This document shows, one piece after another, positions 11,389-23,320 of a DNA stretch of 64,000 nucleotides. The DNA comes from Narthecium ossifragum (taxonomy: Eukaryota > Streptophyta > Magnoliopsida > Dioscoreales > Nartheciaceae): NCBI GenBank assembly GCA_963920575.1, contig OY986966.1:21523656-21587655 (forward strand), given 5' to 3'. Both the position numbers and the translations under genes were made by a program. The notes under the pieces are model-generated. The model did no database searches. It was not told the origin of the DNA and worked only from the letters and a program-made list of their open reading frames with translations. How positions within the stretch are numbered: the stretch's first letter is position 1; each line of letters begins with the position of its first letter.

Positions 11389-13771
11389 TGTCACACCCCG
11401 ACCCAGAAACCCCATCCAGGACGGGGTGTGAGGGTTCCTATCACTATTCATCTTCAATCGGCGCAGTACAAAGCGAAAAAGACGGATAATTTAAACAATT
11501 GTATTCCAGAGGCGAACAGATTCAATTATAATATATCATCAAATTGTACAGTTCAGATTTAATACAGAAGCTCCCAAGAGACAGATTTATACAAAATTCC
11601 AAAGGTTTTCAAAATGTTTACAACAACATATATATATCAAAAAAGTACAACAGATCATCCTCCAGCAACCTCAAGCGCCCCTGGATGTACTCGCGCCGCC
11701 CAAGGCCGATCCTGCCGGGTCCAGAGAAGAAGAACTGCCGCCTGCACCTGCAAACGCAGCCCGGGTAGGAGTGAGCGATAAGCTCAGTACGGTTCTACTT
11801 TACGGCACACTGAAAGGAGGAAAACAACAACAGTGTTGTCTCCCAGCTCAAGCCTAACGGATGCCACGGGTCCCACAACCCTGTCGACTCCCCAAGGGAT
11901 CCTACTCTTCTCAACCGACCACGCTGGGAACGTCAACCAACACGCTGGAAGGAGAAGGACAAGAACCAGTAGGATCACCTCTACCCAGCAGGAAACCACT
12001 GCCTGGGGATCAAGTCAGGGACGTCGACACCGATCCTTAGCACTTGGCCTTGGAAGACAACACGACCTCTAAACCTCAATCACTGATTCAAGTCAACTAT
12101 CACAATCCTCAATCACAAGAGATTCAGATGATCCAAGATCACACCCTACTCCTGACTACCCAGCCACGGCCCTAAAGCTAGATCTGAGCTACCCAAGAGC
12201 CTCGGATCGGCGACCCAAACCATCGCCCGCCTAACCTCAAATGCCTCTAATGCACACAATGCATGGGCCTAGGCAAACATCTATCCTAGATGTCTCTACA
12301 TGTCACATCAGCAGTTACAAGTCCAACAGATATACAATAGCCCTCGGCACTCGCCGACAAGAGACTAAGGTTCCACAATTCCTCATTAGCCAGCACTCAT
12401 AGCTAGCTAATGGCTAAGCACATCATTAAGCAATAACAGTATCTAAACATGCATATAAAGGCAAGCCACAACATCGATTTATTCAAGGAAAATCAATATG
12501 TAATCCAAATCTTAATCTCAATGGAAATCCCGTGAAAACTTCATGAAATCCATGTACACACTTCCCAACATGTTTAGATACTAATCACAAATCAAATCCA
12601 TCCAAGAAAAACCAGAAAACCAAGTCCAAGGGGTCACGGACGATGTCACGGTCGATCCGGGGATCGACCGTGAGACCCAAGCGAAGAAAACCAAGGGCGA
12701 CAGTCGATCCACCCATCGACCTTGAGAATCCCAAAACCAAACAGCGCCTGACGGTCGATGCGATGGTCGATCCGACGGTCGACCGTCAGGTAAATGGCGA
12801 AAAGGAGAAGATCCCACGGTCGATCGATCCATCGACCGTGGGAGTCCAAAATCCTGACAGAGCCCGACGGTCGATCCGACAGTCGACCGTCAGGCCCAGA
12901 AAGGGTAAAACAACGCTTGATGGTCGATGCACCGATCGACCGTCGAGCCTTGGCACAGTTCATCAGAACAGTGCCGAAAATCCATTTCTTTGGATTTCAA
13001 GGATCAAATCAAGTTGGAATAAGTTGAGATTGTGCAAGCAAGCGTATTTATCAATGAGGAAACTAATGGAAAGAAGAAATCCAGTTTTTAAAAGTTAAAT
13101 CTCCTATCTAGGTCCAAATGGACAAAAACCGACAAAACGGCGATAATACGAAAACCAACCGTTAGGATACAGAAATCTCAACGTAGGAATACCGGAAATG
13201 AACAACATCACATATACAAGGAGCTACAAGGCATTCTAACAAGTATTCCTACAGCGAAAGTACATAAAACATATCCTAGGAGAATCCGATCCAAGGATCG
13301 AGGTAGAAACACCTACTTGAGCAAGTAGGGTAGCTCCTCCACGCGTCCCGCTGGTCAAGCCGTCAAGATCCGAGCTCCGAAGTCCAAGTCTCCAAACCCT
13401 ACCTCAGCCGAAGGAGAGAGAGAAGGGAAGAGAGAACGACTGGTGAAGGAGAGAAGGAAAGAAAAGAAAGGGACTTGGCTTATATAGAAAATCCAGATCT
13501 ATCTTAGCCGTCCGATTCGATCTTTCCCGATCGAGCTCCGATCCTCCGATCGGACGCACCCTAAAGATTCTAATCAAACACATACATCAATCAAAGTCAG
13601 TGTGTGGAACGCGGGTGTGAAACCGACCACCAGAGGGCATATTTACCAAATTGCCCCCGGGGTCCAAACCGCCACACAATCGCCCGATCGTGCCCGACGC
13701 GTAACCAAACCAACAGGAAACCGGCTCTCGACCCACGCGATCGAGCCAGGTCAGAGGGGCGGGCCCTCACA
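11389..13771 (-). repeat. 5' LTR of element A (2383 bp)
   Basis: On the minus strand it runs TGTGAGGGCC (13771) to ...GGGGTGTGACA (11389). A TATA-like TATATAAGCC lies on the minus strand near 13480. It has the same subfamily ends as solo LTR D. It carries the hairpin array at 12640-12960 between the TATA-like site and the LTR end. Confidence 0.9.
12640..12960. repeat. array of hairpin-forming CGGTCGATC palindromes
   Basis: Six hyphenated palindromes are spaced about 50-60 bp apart. Examples: TCACGGTCGATCC with GGATCGACCGTGA (12645-12672), CCTGACGGTCGA with TCGACCGTCAGG (about 12747-12790) and CCCACGGTCGAT with ATCGACCGTGGG (about 12813-12842). Arms are 11-13 bp and loops 2-20 nt. Arm sequences differ between units but pair within each unit, so base pairing is kept rather than sequence. 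Confidence 0.85.
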
Positions 13772-13982
13772 ATCTCACACTGGCGTTGGGACGCCACCTG
13801 AGGAAGTGGTGAGCGGCGAGTGATTGGAACTTGAAAGAAGGCTTGATTCGAAGACAGAGCGCCATCGATCCACTTCGCTGAACGTGAAAAGAACGGTTTT
13901 TTATCTTGCTTCTAGCATCAGCGAGGATGGATGCAGCGGGCGGCGTCCGGTCGCCTCTCGACCTCGATCTTATTGACATCAA
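13772..13982 (-). pseudogene. IF3-like gene: 5' part of exon 1 (transit peptide)
   Basis: On the minus strand the ATG at 13865 (MALCLRIKPSFKFQ...) starts a segment rich in Arg, Ser, Ala and His with no acidic residue, as expected of a mitochondrial presequence. An in-frame upstream ATG at 13982 would lengthen it. The frame runs to the TSD (13772-13776) and resumes at 5259, to give a 38-codon exon 1 in phase with exon 2. Element A interrupts codon 31. No transcript joining both parts is likely unless the element is spliced out. Confidence 0.6.
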
Positions 13983-13985
13983 GTT

Positions 13986-14068
13986 GTATCCCTGTGTTTA
14001 TTCTGGTTTGGATGCCCCAACTTTACCGCCGATTCTAAATACACCAAGGTTTTACCAAATACACATAG
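13986..14068. repeat. about 88-bp direct repeat, right copy
   Basis: It is the direct-oriented partner of 4605-4692 (TATCCCTGTGTTTATTCTGG...), ending where a plus-strand LTR starts at 14069. Confidence 0.8.
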
Positions 14069-14588
14069 TGTGAGGACCCGTACCTCCAACCCAATCCGAC
14101 TGCTTAGGTAGAGGATCTGGTTCGGTTGGTTTGGCTTGGCTGGCCTTACTTCGCGATCTCCTTTGATCATTGCGGCTCCAGGGGCAGGGGTAATTTGGTA
14201 AATTATACTTGGCGGAGTTGGTTTCACACACGCGTTGCGCACACACTGCCTTGTGATGATGTATGTGCTTGATTAAACTATTAGGAGTACCTCAGATCGG
14301 AGGATCTGAGTTCAATCGTAAGGATCGAGATTTGAGCGGCCGTGATGAAATTTGGCTAATCAAGCGGTCATGAGACTTAATCACCGCTCGATTAAACCCA
14401 TACCCCTTGTAAACCGCTCACTCGTTAGGGCACCCTGGATCGCGATGAGAGAGAGAGAGTGAGAGAGAGAGGGCGGCGTTGACGCAAGCTCGGAGGTCTT
14501 GGCTATGGCAGCGACCACGGCGTAGAGCTTGGAGACAGTGATCGTGACTGGAGAGGAACAAGGCGGCATGGAGATCGGAGATGACGAC
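14069..14588 (+). mobile_element. truncated Del-like LTR, subfamily G
   Basis: It starts TGTGAGGACCCG at 14069 and aligns with the minus-strand fragment ending at 3550. It is interrupted at 14588 by the LTR of element B. A GA-rich stretch lies at 14440-14475. No coding potential. Confidence 0.75.
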
Positions 14589-16985
14589 TGTCGCGCCCCG
14601 ACCCGCAGAGCGCACCCGGGCCGGGACTGCGAGGGGGAAAACCTACAACTACAGCCCCAACTGGCGGAAACAGTTGAGACTACGGCCAGCTGGCGGAAAC
14701 AGCTGCCAACAGGCACAAGCGGAAGCAAAGGACTAAACAACAACTATTAACATTTATTACAAAACAGTAATAAAAGAGTTAACAAAGGTTTAGTACAACA
14801 AGCTACAAGGGATCAACAGTCCCCAAAAAGAAGCTACACTACCCACCGGGGTCTCAGCAAACGCACAAACGAAACCATCCTGACCCTCAGACATGGTCAG
14901 GTGCCGGCGCGCTACCACGAGACGGACGACGGGGAAGCACCGGAGGAGAACGGGGACCCGCACCTGCAAACACAGAGTCCAGGTAGGAATGAGCAACAGC
15001 TCAGCAGGGTCCTACTCTACCACTCCCGCTAAGAAGGCAAACCCAACGAACCAACCCTGAGGCCAAGTACTGAGGCTTGCCAAGGATCCCATAAATCCCG
15101 TCACTAACCCGAAGGATTCCTGTCCAGGGGTGGGCAACTCCGACAACCACTGCTCAGGGGTGGGCAAATCCGACAATCCCTGACACAGGGTGGACATGAT
15201 GCTACTGGTAGGACACCCTTCCCCAAGCGGGATCTCCACACTTGGCCGAACGACCGAGGTTAAGACTACCATCTCTCAGTACTCCAAGCCACAGAGCCAA
15301 CATGACCCCTAACTCCTGACCCAAGACTAAGCCTAGCCCGGGAGTCCTTCGATCCCATCGATGTCCTCCCCCCCAAGGGTTCCTGTCCAACCTACGTCCC
15401 TCCGATAGCCACTGCTCAAGAACTGGACTACCTCCGACGGTCCTTGACACAGGGTGGGCCGGACGATACTTGTAGGACACCCTTACCGGGGTAACGGCAT
15501 CCCACGCTTAGTCCCAGATCACCGGAGTCCACGGGTCAACCCCACCCAGTCTAACCTAGCATGTCTAATGCACAGGAGCAGGGCAGGATAATAAATAAAG
15601 CGGTAACATGCAACACAGCAAAGGCATACCTTCGGCCTATTTATTCTAAACACTCCCGAGGATCATGACTTCCTTCGGTTCACCATAAAGCGATAAAAGG
15701 GCATAACCCATGGCCCAGTTACACTAAGCATTCCCGAGGGTTCATTACTCCCTCGGTTAATCACAAAGCAGTAAACATTCAAGCATGATGTAAAACATGA
15801 TAAGCCCCAAGGGCAAAACCGTCAAAACTCACTTACATGCGAAGCCCCGCGGGCAAAACCCATGAAAACCCTCGATGCGACTAAAGGATCGATCCTCACC
15901 AAGGGAAGGATCGATCACTTAAGTAACAGTGAGCTTCCCTCACTGTCGAGACAAAGAGGATCGATCCTTCCTCCCAGGAAGATCGATCTTTCTCGAGACA
16001 GAGGGCGCCCTTCCAGTCGCACCAAGGAAGATCGATCTTTCCTCCCAGGAGGATCGATCTTTCTCGGGACGAAGGGGTATCCCTGCTAACCCAGGCCCCA
16101 TGATCGATCTCCTCCCATAAGAAGATCGATCATGTGCTGGGCGCAGCAAGCCAACACCAGAAGGACCGATCCTTCCTCCCAGGAGGATCGATCCTGATGG
16201 GTTCCGGCGTGCTTTCGGCCGGAAACGCCGCCGGAAGACACAACCAAACCTCACCAAACTTGGTGGGCTAGTAGATCTGAGCAACACGAAGCTACTCATG
16301 GCTTCAAAACCGGAAACCAACAACTCCACAAGGAGATCTATTGAAAACAAAACCCGGATTTAAACCCTCAAAGCAAGCCGGAGGTTTGAGTGAGATCCCT
16401 ACCTCCTCAGAGCAGCTTCCATCCACGAAGCCTAGCCAAGGATCTTCCTCACGCCATCACGGTTCCAACGAGCCTTCAAGCTCCGAGAACGGTGGCCGGA
16501 GGAGGGAGAACGGAGGACGAAAAGGGGCGGTCGGAACAGGGGAAGCAGAGCTCTCGCGGGGAAGAAGAAGGAAGAAAGAGGAAAGAGCAGGGGAAGGGGG
16601 CGGGGTAAGGCCGGAAAGCCGGCGAAGCCGGGGGAAAGGCGAAGGAGGGGAGCAAAAGTCTCCCCTCCCCTGACAGGGGAAGCGACGGCCACCGCGGTGG
16701 CCGTCCTTCGAAAGCCACCGACAAAGACTTCCAGGCACAGGCAGGATCGATCCTCCACGACCCAAGGATCGATCCTCCCTGCCCAGAAGTGCAACCTTGG
16801 GCTGGAAAACGGGCCCAAGTCCAGAACTCCCAAACTAGGTCCCACCTAACCTTTCTAACACACACAAGCATCAAACAAGGTCTGTGTGTGCACACCCAGT
16901 GTGGAACGACCGCCAAGGCGCAATTTCCCAAATTGCCCTTGGGGTCAACACAAGCCAAAAGGGAAAAGAGGGGTAGGTCCTCACA
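14589..16985 (-). mobile_element. element B: 3' LTR (2397 bp) of a Del-like element
   Basis: The plus strand begins TGTCGCGCCCCG and ends GGTCCTCACA, the same subfamily as the solo LTR at 6194-8622. Unlike that copy it is followed on its inner side (16986-17030) by the inverse of the purine-rich tract and pol terminus (TCCTCGAGAT). It is therefore a 3' LTR whose internal region was cut off after about 45 bp. Flanking ACGAC (14584-14588) has no partner at 16986. Confidence 0.85.
15885..16205. repeat. GATCGATCC/GATCGATCTTTC cluster in LTR B
   Basis: About ten cores appear, as GGATCGATCCT or AGATCGATCTTTC, commonly next to TCCCAGGA (15888, 15908, 15958, 15981, 16030, 16053, 16102, 16125 and 16186). 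It sits at the same LTR position as cluster 1 of the solo LTR. Confidence 0.85.
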
Positions 16986-18776
16986 TCCTAAAACCCTTAA
17001 AAGAAATCTCGTCCTCGAGATTCGATCAAACGAGAGCTTAAGAATTAACTAAATTAGATCAAAGGCTTTAATGATAATTCAAGACTAACTAGATATATCA
17101 AAGTGTTAAGATGGCTAGGCGTCAGGAATCACTTCACTCGGATTTAGGTTCTTCGTCTACCAACGGTTCATTCAATACTCAGTTAAGGGATTCACATCCC
17201 AATCACCTTAACCGGAAGATATGGAATTATGAATCTAACAAAATATATAAATGTCTCCTACTATTGATTCTTCCTTATTATAGTTCTAACTTCATCCAAC
17301 CCTGTCACTACAGGCAACGTATAGCAAAAGTTCATCGCGACAAAGCCCTAACTCTATCTAACCAGATCTCTAAGAATACACAATACAAACTCTCACAATC
17401 GGCAATGCATAGCAAAGATTTCACGAGATAAAGTAGGTAAACAATAGATAAAACTATGGGATTATAAGATTATGAAAGAAGCATGACTGGATTCATAATA
17501 TTAATCATCCACATAGGAATCTATAATCTCAAAACAATCTTTGAAGATTCAATACATAGAAAAGAGTTTAACAATAAAGATTAAAACTATGAACTATGAT
17601 GAAGAAGAAACCCTAATCCTCGCTAGATCATCCGTCCGCCATGCCCGCGGATTACTCGGCCATGGATGGTGTCGCGCCCCGGCCCGGAAAACCCATCCCG
17701 AACCGGGACACGAGGGGGAAACCTACATCTACTGACAACCAACAGCGGAGACAGTAAACAATAAACAAAAAGGCGGAAGTAAAAGTTAACATTAAATACA
17801 TCAGGGATACAAATATTACAACATTTACAATTTAACAAAAAGAAATAACCACATCGCCTGAGGTCTCCGCAAAGCGCACAACAAAAGCCCTCTTGGCCCT
17901 CAAACAAGGTCGGCTGGCGACGAGCTGCCGCAGGACAAACACCGGGGCCCACAGGAGAGGCGCTGGTACCTGTACCTACAAACAATACGGTCCAGGTAGG
18001 AATGAGCAAAAAGCTCAGTAGGGTTCTACTCTACGACTCTCACAAGGAAAGGCGACTCCAACCGTACTAACTCTGTGCCGAGTGCTGAGGCCTGCCAAGG
18101 ACCCCATAAATCCCATCGATAACCCGAAGGGCACCTGTCCAAAGTACGTCCTTCGACGGCCACTGCTCAAGGGTGGTCCAACTACGACAGTCCCTGACGC
18201 AGGGTGGACAATGACACTACCAGTAGGACACCCCTCTCCAAGCGGGATCTCCATGCTTGTCGGACATCCGAGGTTACGACTACCATCTCCCAGCACTCAA
18301 AGCACAGAGCCAATACAACCCCTAAACCCCAAATAAAGAGCTAAGTCCTACCAGGAGTCCCACACACCCCATCAATACCCCCAGGGTTCCTGTCCTTAAT
18401 ACGTCCTCCGATGCCACTGTTCAGGGATTGGGCTGACTCCGATGATCCCATACACAGGGTGGACAGTGACGATACCAGTAGGACACCCATGCCGGGGTAA
18501 CGGCGGCCAACACTTAGCTATTGATACTGGAGTCCTAGGGACAACCCCAACCCACAATTAGCCTATCATGCCTATAATACACAGGAAAGCAAGACAATAA
18601 TAAAGCAATAGAATAAACAGGCATATAATTAACAATATAAACAGACAGATAATTAAGCAGTAAGGCAGATAGAAGAAACAGTAAAGCATACAAATAATAT
18701 AACAACAGTTATAACAATACTAACAGATAAATATAAAACAGTAAAGGTTTAAACTACAAGAATTCAATACTATAAC

Positions 18777-21398
18777 TGTCACACCCCGACCCAGAAAACC
18801 CATCCGGGCCGAGGCGTGAGGGTTCCTATCACTATTCATCTTCAATTGGCGCGATACAAATGCGGAAAGACGGATAAATTTAAACAATTTATAATCCAGA
18901 GGCAAACAGATTCAATTATAATACATCATCAAGTTGTACAGTTTATATTCGATACAAAACTCCCAAGAGACAGATATAATACATGATTCCAAAATCCTCA
19001 AGGGTTTACAACATGCATATATATATATCAAAAAGGTACAACAGTCATATCCTCCAACAAAACCTCAGACGCCTCTGGAGGTACTCGCGCCGCCAAAGGC
19101 AGATCCCGCCGGCTCCACGGACGAAGAACTGCCGCCTGCACCTGCAAACGCAGCCCGGGTAGGAATGAGCGATAAGCTCAGTAGGGTTCTACTCTACGGC
19201 ACACTGAAAGGAGGAAAACAACAGCAGTGTTGTCTCCCAGCCTAAGTCTAACGAATGCCACGGGTCCCATAACCCAGTTGATGTCTCAAGGGCCCCTGTC
19301 ATGAAACCTCTCTCCTGAACAAGTTACCAGGAGGCCAAGGAACAGTAACAAGCAGGATCACCCTTACCCAAGCTGGAATACCAAGCCTTGGGGAAACACG
19401 TCGGGGACGCATCAACATCCATCCTTAGCACTTGGCTTTGGAAGACAACACGACCTCTAAACCTCAAACACTGATTCAAGCCAACTATCGCAATCCTCAA
19501 CCACAGAGATTCAGATCAACAATCACACCCTAATCCTGACTACCCAGCCACGGCCCTAAGGCTAGATCCGAACTACCCGAGAGCCTCGGATCGGCGACCC
19601 AAACCATCGCCCGCCTAACCTCATATGCCTCTAATGCAATCAAGATGCATGAAATGCTCAGGCACAGATGAGAGATATAAGCATGCAACAAGATCTCAAT
19701 AATCATACAGGGCCAGGCATAGCTTACAGCTAGCCAAAGGGTAAGCATAGCAAAGGCCTCGAATACAGATAAACTATGCTAACCAACCAAACAAAGATCT
19801 TAGCAAAGCATGAAAACGGATATACAGTAGTCTTCAGTGCTCTCCCGCACCTGACAGACTAAGGTTCCACAGTTACCCTACAGGTAACTGGCCAAATTTA
19901 TATAATAGCCCTCGGCACACGCCGGCAAGAGGCTAAGGTTCCACAATTCCTCATTAGCTAGCACTCAGGGCCAACTAATGGTTAAGCAATCAATTAAGCA
20001 CTTAACTACAAACGAACGAGTATTAAATGCAAGCAAAACCAAAGATTTGCCCAAAAAGGACATTACTCGGATCGATTCTCAAACCCGATGAAAATCCTTT
20101 GAAAACCTCATCAAATCCCCCTACATGCTTCCCAACATGTTTAGATACTAATCCCAAATCAAATCCCTCCAAGAAAAGCAAGAAAACCAAGTTCAAAGGG
20201 TAACGGACGATGTCACGGTCGATCCGGAGATCGACCGTGAGACCACGAACGATGTCACGGTCGATCCACCGATCGACCGTGAGGCCAAAACTAGGAAAAC
20301 CACATGGGCGACGGTCGATCCGTCCATCGACCGTGGGGAGCCCAAAACAAGACAGAGCCTCACGGACGATGCGACGGTTGATCCGACGGTCGACCGTGAG
20401 GCAGGATGAAAAAGAGAGAGAACCCACGGTCGATCGACCCATCGACCGTGGGAGGCTAAAATCCCGACAGAGCCTGACGGTCGATGCGACGGTCGATCCG
20501 ACGGTCGACCGCCAGACCCGAAAGTGTAAACAACACGTGACGGTCGATGCACCGATCGACCGTCGATCCTTAGGCACAGTTCTTCAGAACAGTGCCCGAA
20601 ATCCAATTTCTTGGATTTCAAGGATCAAATCTTGTTGGAAATCAATGAAACTTTGCAAGCATGCATAAAAGATGATGGGGAATCCAATGATGCAAAGAAA
20701 ACATATTTTTGACGGTTAAATCATCAATTTAGGTTAAAATGGCCGAAAACTGATAAACGGCGATAATACGAAAAACCAGTCGTTAAAATGCCGAAGACGC
20801 GGGGTAGGAATACAAGAATCAAGCCCCATCACATGTGCTACAAGTTACACAACATTCTAATAAGTATTCCTACAGCGAAAAGGCATTTAACCTATCCTAG
20901 GAGAACCCGATCCAAGGATCGAGGTAGAAACACCTACTTGAAGAGATAGGGTAGCTCCTCCACGCATCCCCCAACTCCGATCACCGGAATCCGCTCCTCG
21001 AAGCCACGCCTCCGAATGCCCTAGCACAGCCGGCCGCAGGAGAGAGAGAAGAAATAACGCAGGAGAAGAAGAAAAGAAAGAGAGAGAGAAAGGAAAGGGG
21101 TTTAAATAGAAAGCTGGAATCCATCACACCCGTCCGATTCGATCTCTCCCGATCGAGCTCCGATCTTCCGATCGGACGCGCCCTAAAGATTCTAATCAAA
21201 CACATACATCAATCAAAGGCCATGTGTGCAACGCGGGTGTGAAACTGACCACCAGGGAGCATATTTACCAAAATGCCACTGGGGTAAAAAATAGCGATGC
21301 GATCAACCGATCGCATCCCAAGGCCAACCGAGCCAAACCACAAACCCATACCCTCGACCTAACGCGGTCGGACCAGGTTGGAGGTACGGGTCCTCACA
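18777..21398 (-). mobile_element. solo LTR D (Del-like, 2622 bp) nested in solo LTR C
   Basis: The plus strand begins TGTCACACCCCGACCC and ends GGTCCTCACA, with perfect TSD ATAAC (18772-18776 and 21399-21403). It is the same subfamily as the LTRs of element A and carries the same hairpin array (20210-20575). Confidence 0.93.
20210..20575. repeat. array of hairpin-forming CGGTCGATC palindromes (LTR D)
   Basis: Seven hyphenated palindromes are spaced about 42-65 bp apart (about 20214, 20256, 20308, 20361, 20425, 20475 and 20538), with arms such as CACGGTCGATC/GATCGACCGTG and CCCACGGTCGAT/ATCGACCGTGGG. The order of unit types resembles that in 12640-12960, with one extra unit. Confidence 0.85.
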
Positions 21399-23029
21399 AT
21401 AACGGCGCCCACGGCCCGTAGATAAACAACACACAATCAATCGAAAATTCGGCATTATGACGGTGCAAAAGGCAGTCAACCGAAATTCCTACAACAGGGC
21501 ACACCCCTGGCCACACAGCACAACAATACAGATAATCACAGCTAACAATAAGCTAAGGCACACCTTCGGCCCGCTTATCAATCTAGACATCCCAAGGGGC
21601 ATTACTCCCTTGGTTCAACCACAAAGCAGTAAAGGGCACACTGTCGGCCCATCTATTCTACGCAATTAAAATACATACACAAATCTAACAAGATTAACAT
21701 TAATTGCAAGAAGAGATACTATTTGCATAATTGAAACTTAGGGCAATACATGCTTAAAACTTGGCATAAATCCTTCGAAAAATACCCTAGGATTCACATA
21801 CATGATATCTAACGACCCTATCAATCTACTACGAGAAGGCCGAAGCAAATAGATCAAGAAAACCCCATTTTCGGCCAAAACACCAAGCTTTTATCAAAAG
21901 TCCAGTTTCGTCGCAGATTAGCGAACAATTCACTGTAAATTGTAGAAAAATCCAAAAATTGTGAAATCAGCGGAAATCGGAAGATAACTCGATGATCTAC
22001 AACTTTCATCTTGAAAGTTTCGCGAGATCATGCTTGAATGAGCCGGGATCTGAGCTCGAACAGCTCAGCTCACAGAAAAACAGGGGTTTGATGAAATCCG
22101 GGAAAAAGCTTGCATAAATCCGGATAAAACCAAGATCAAATCCTACCAAGCTCTAATCAATTGCTAAACAAGTCTATAAGCATCATATTACACATATAAA
22201 ACCATAGATCTAACACCCAAACCCTAGATCTAACATATTTTGGAGATCAAGGTAGAACCCTACCTTCAAACGCTAATCCAAGCTTTCTCCTTGCTAATCC
22301 GTCGTCCTCCCTCGCCGCCGCCATCGTCACCAGCTCGCCGGAGAGCCGCCGAAGACAACCCACAGCCGCAGCCTCCGCCGGAGAAGGAAGAGGAGATGCC
22401 GCGTGGGAGCGAGAGGGAAGGAAGGAGGAGGAGGAGGGAACCTTGCCGCCGCCTCCAGGCCGCCGGGGAAGGGATCGCCGCGGGAGAGAGGGAGGCTTGC
22501 CGTGGAAGAGAGAAGGGAAGGAAAGGGGGTAAGGGTCGGGCATGGGTAAGCAGGGAAGGAAGAAAAGGGAAAGAAAAAGAAAGGAAAAGAAAAGGAAGAG
22601 AGAGGGAAGAGAAAGCTAAGCCACTTAAGTGGCTGAGCTGGTCTAGCTGAGTCAACTGATTGGACTGGATCCGATTTGACCCAAATTGCGATCTCGCCGC
22701 AATCTCATCCGGATCTGATGATCGCGGACACTCCTACTAGATCTATTTAATCACTTACATCAATCAAGGCTGTGTGTGCACACGCGGGTGTGAAACAAAC
22801 CATCAAGGTGCAATTTACCAAATTGCCCTTGCGGTCCACAACGAGCCACAGGAATAGAGGAACGGGTCCTCACAGATGGAGATTTCTTCATCCTCTTCCT
22901 TGTCTTTCTCCCCTCCAAAGCTCTGTAGAAAAACCCCTTTGGGACCATAGAAAGAGTCTTATTTATAGCCTTAAAGTGTCTCCATCCTCAGATTAGATCT
23001 GAACCGTTAATTTTCTTCATTACAAAGGT

Positions 23030-23320
23030 AAGATCGATCCTTCCATAGGTGTAAGATCGATCCTTTGATATCAAAATCTTTAATTTCTAGCTACGCCCGA
23101 GGAAGATCGATCCTTTGATAGAAGCATGATCAATCCTTCTCAGTAGGATGGATCCTTCTCAGTAGGATGGATAGTAGGATGGATCCTTCGATAGGAGAAA
23201 GATCGATCCTTCTCCTCGATGATTTCCTCAATATTCTCGAGTGAAAGGAGGATCGATCCTTCTGTGATCATCTGAAAAGTATGCGCCCTATCAGGTCTGT
23301 CTGCATAAAAGGATCAATCG
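23030..23320. repeat. GATCGATCCTT cluster in E copy 3
   Basis: About eight AGATCGATCCTT or degenerate GGATGGATCCTT cores occur (23032, 23053, 23104, 23212, 23252 and others), plus a tandem of CTCAGTAGGATGGAT at 23146-23185. Confidence 0.8.

Larger units (their letters stand above)
5260..13771 (-). mobile_element. element A: Del/Tekay-like Ty3-gypsy retrotransposon with internal deletion
   Basis: It is bounded by the 5-bp TSD ATCTC (5255-5259 and 13772-13776). The order on the minus strand is: 5' LTR 13771-11389, primer-binding site, gag-protease, RT, a short start of the RNase H connection, then a jump directly into the last about 833 bp of the 3' LTR (6092-5260). RNase H, integrase, chromodomain and the first two-thirds of the 3' LTR are gone. 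A solo LTR (6194-8622) is inserted in pol. The two LTR segments that can be compared differ at about 19 sites in about 833 bp by eye (roughly 2-2.5%), mostly transitions, which suggests a fairly recent insertion. It is not autonomous. Confidence 0.9.
17670..22874 (-). mobile_element. solo LTR C (Del-like), itself split by solo LTR D
   Basis: The plus strand begins TGTCGCGCCCCGG at 17670 and ends GGTCCTCACA at 22874. A perfect TSD GATGG flanks it (17665-17669 and 22875-22879). After removing D and one TSD copy (18777-21403), C is about 2578 bp, the right size for one LTR. No internal region is present. It lacks the GATCGATC arrays seen in its relatives. A GA-rich low-complexity block lies at 22520-22615. 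Confidence 0.92.

Noticed and set aside
12640..12960. CRISPR-like array (regular repeats and spacers)
   Set aside because: The units are palindromes of varying sequence in a plant LTR, with no identical repeats, unique spacers or cas genes.
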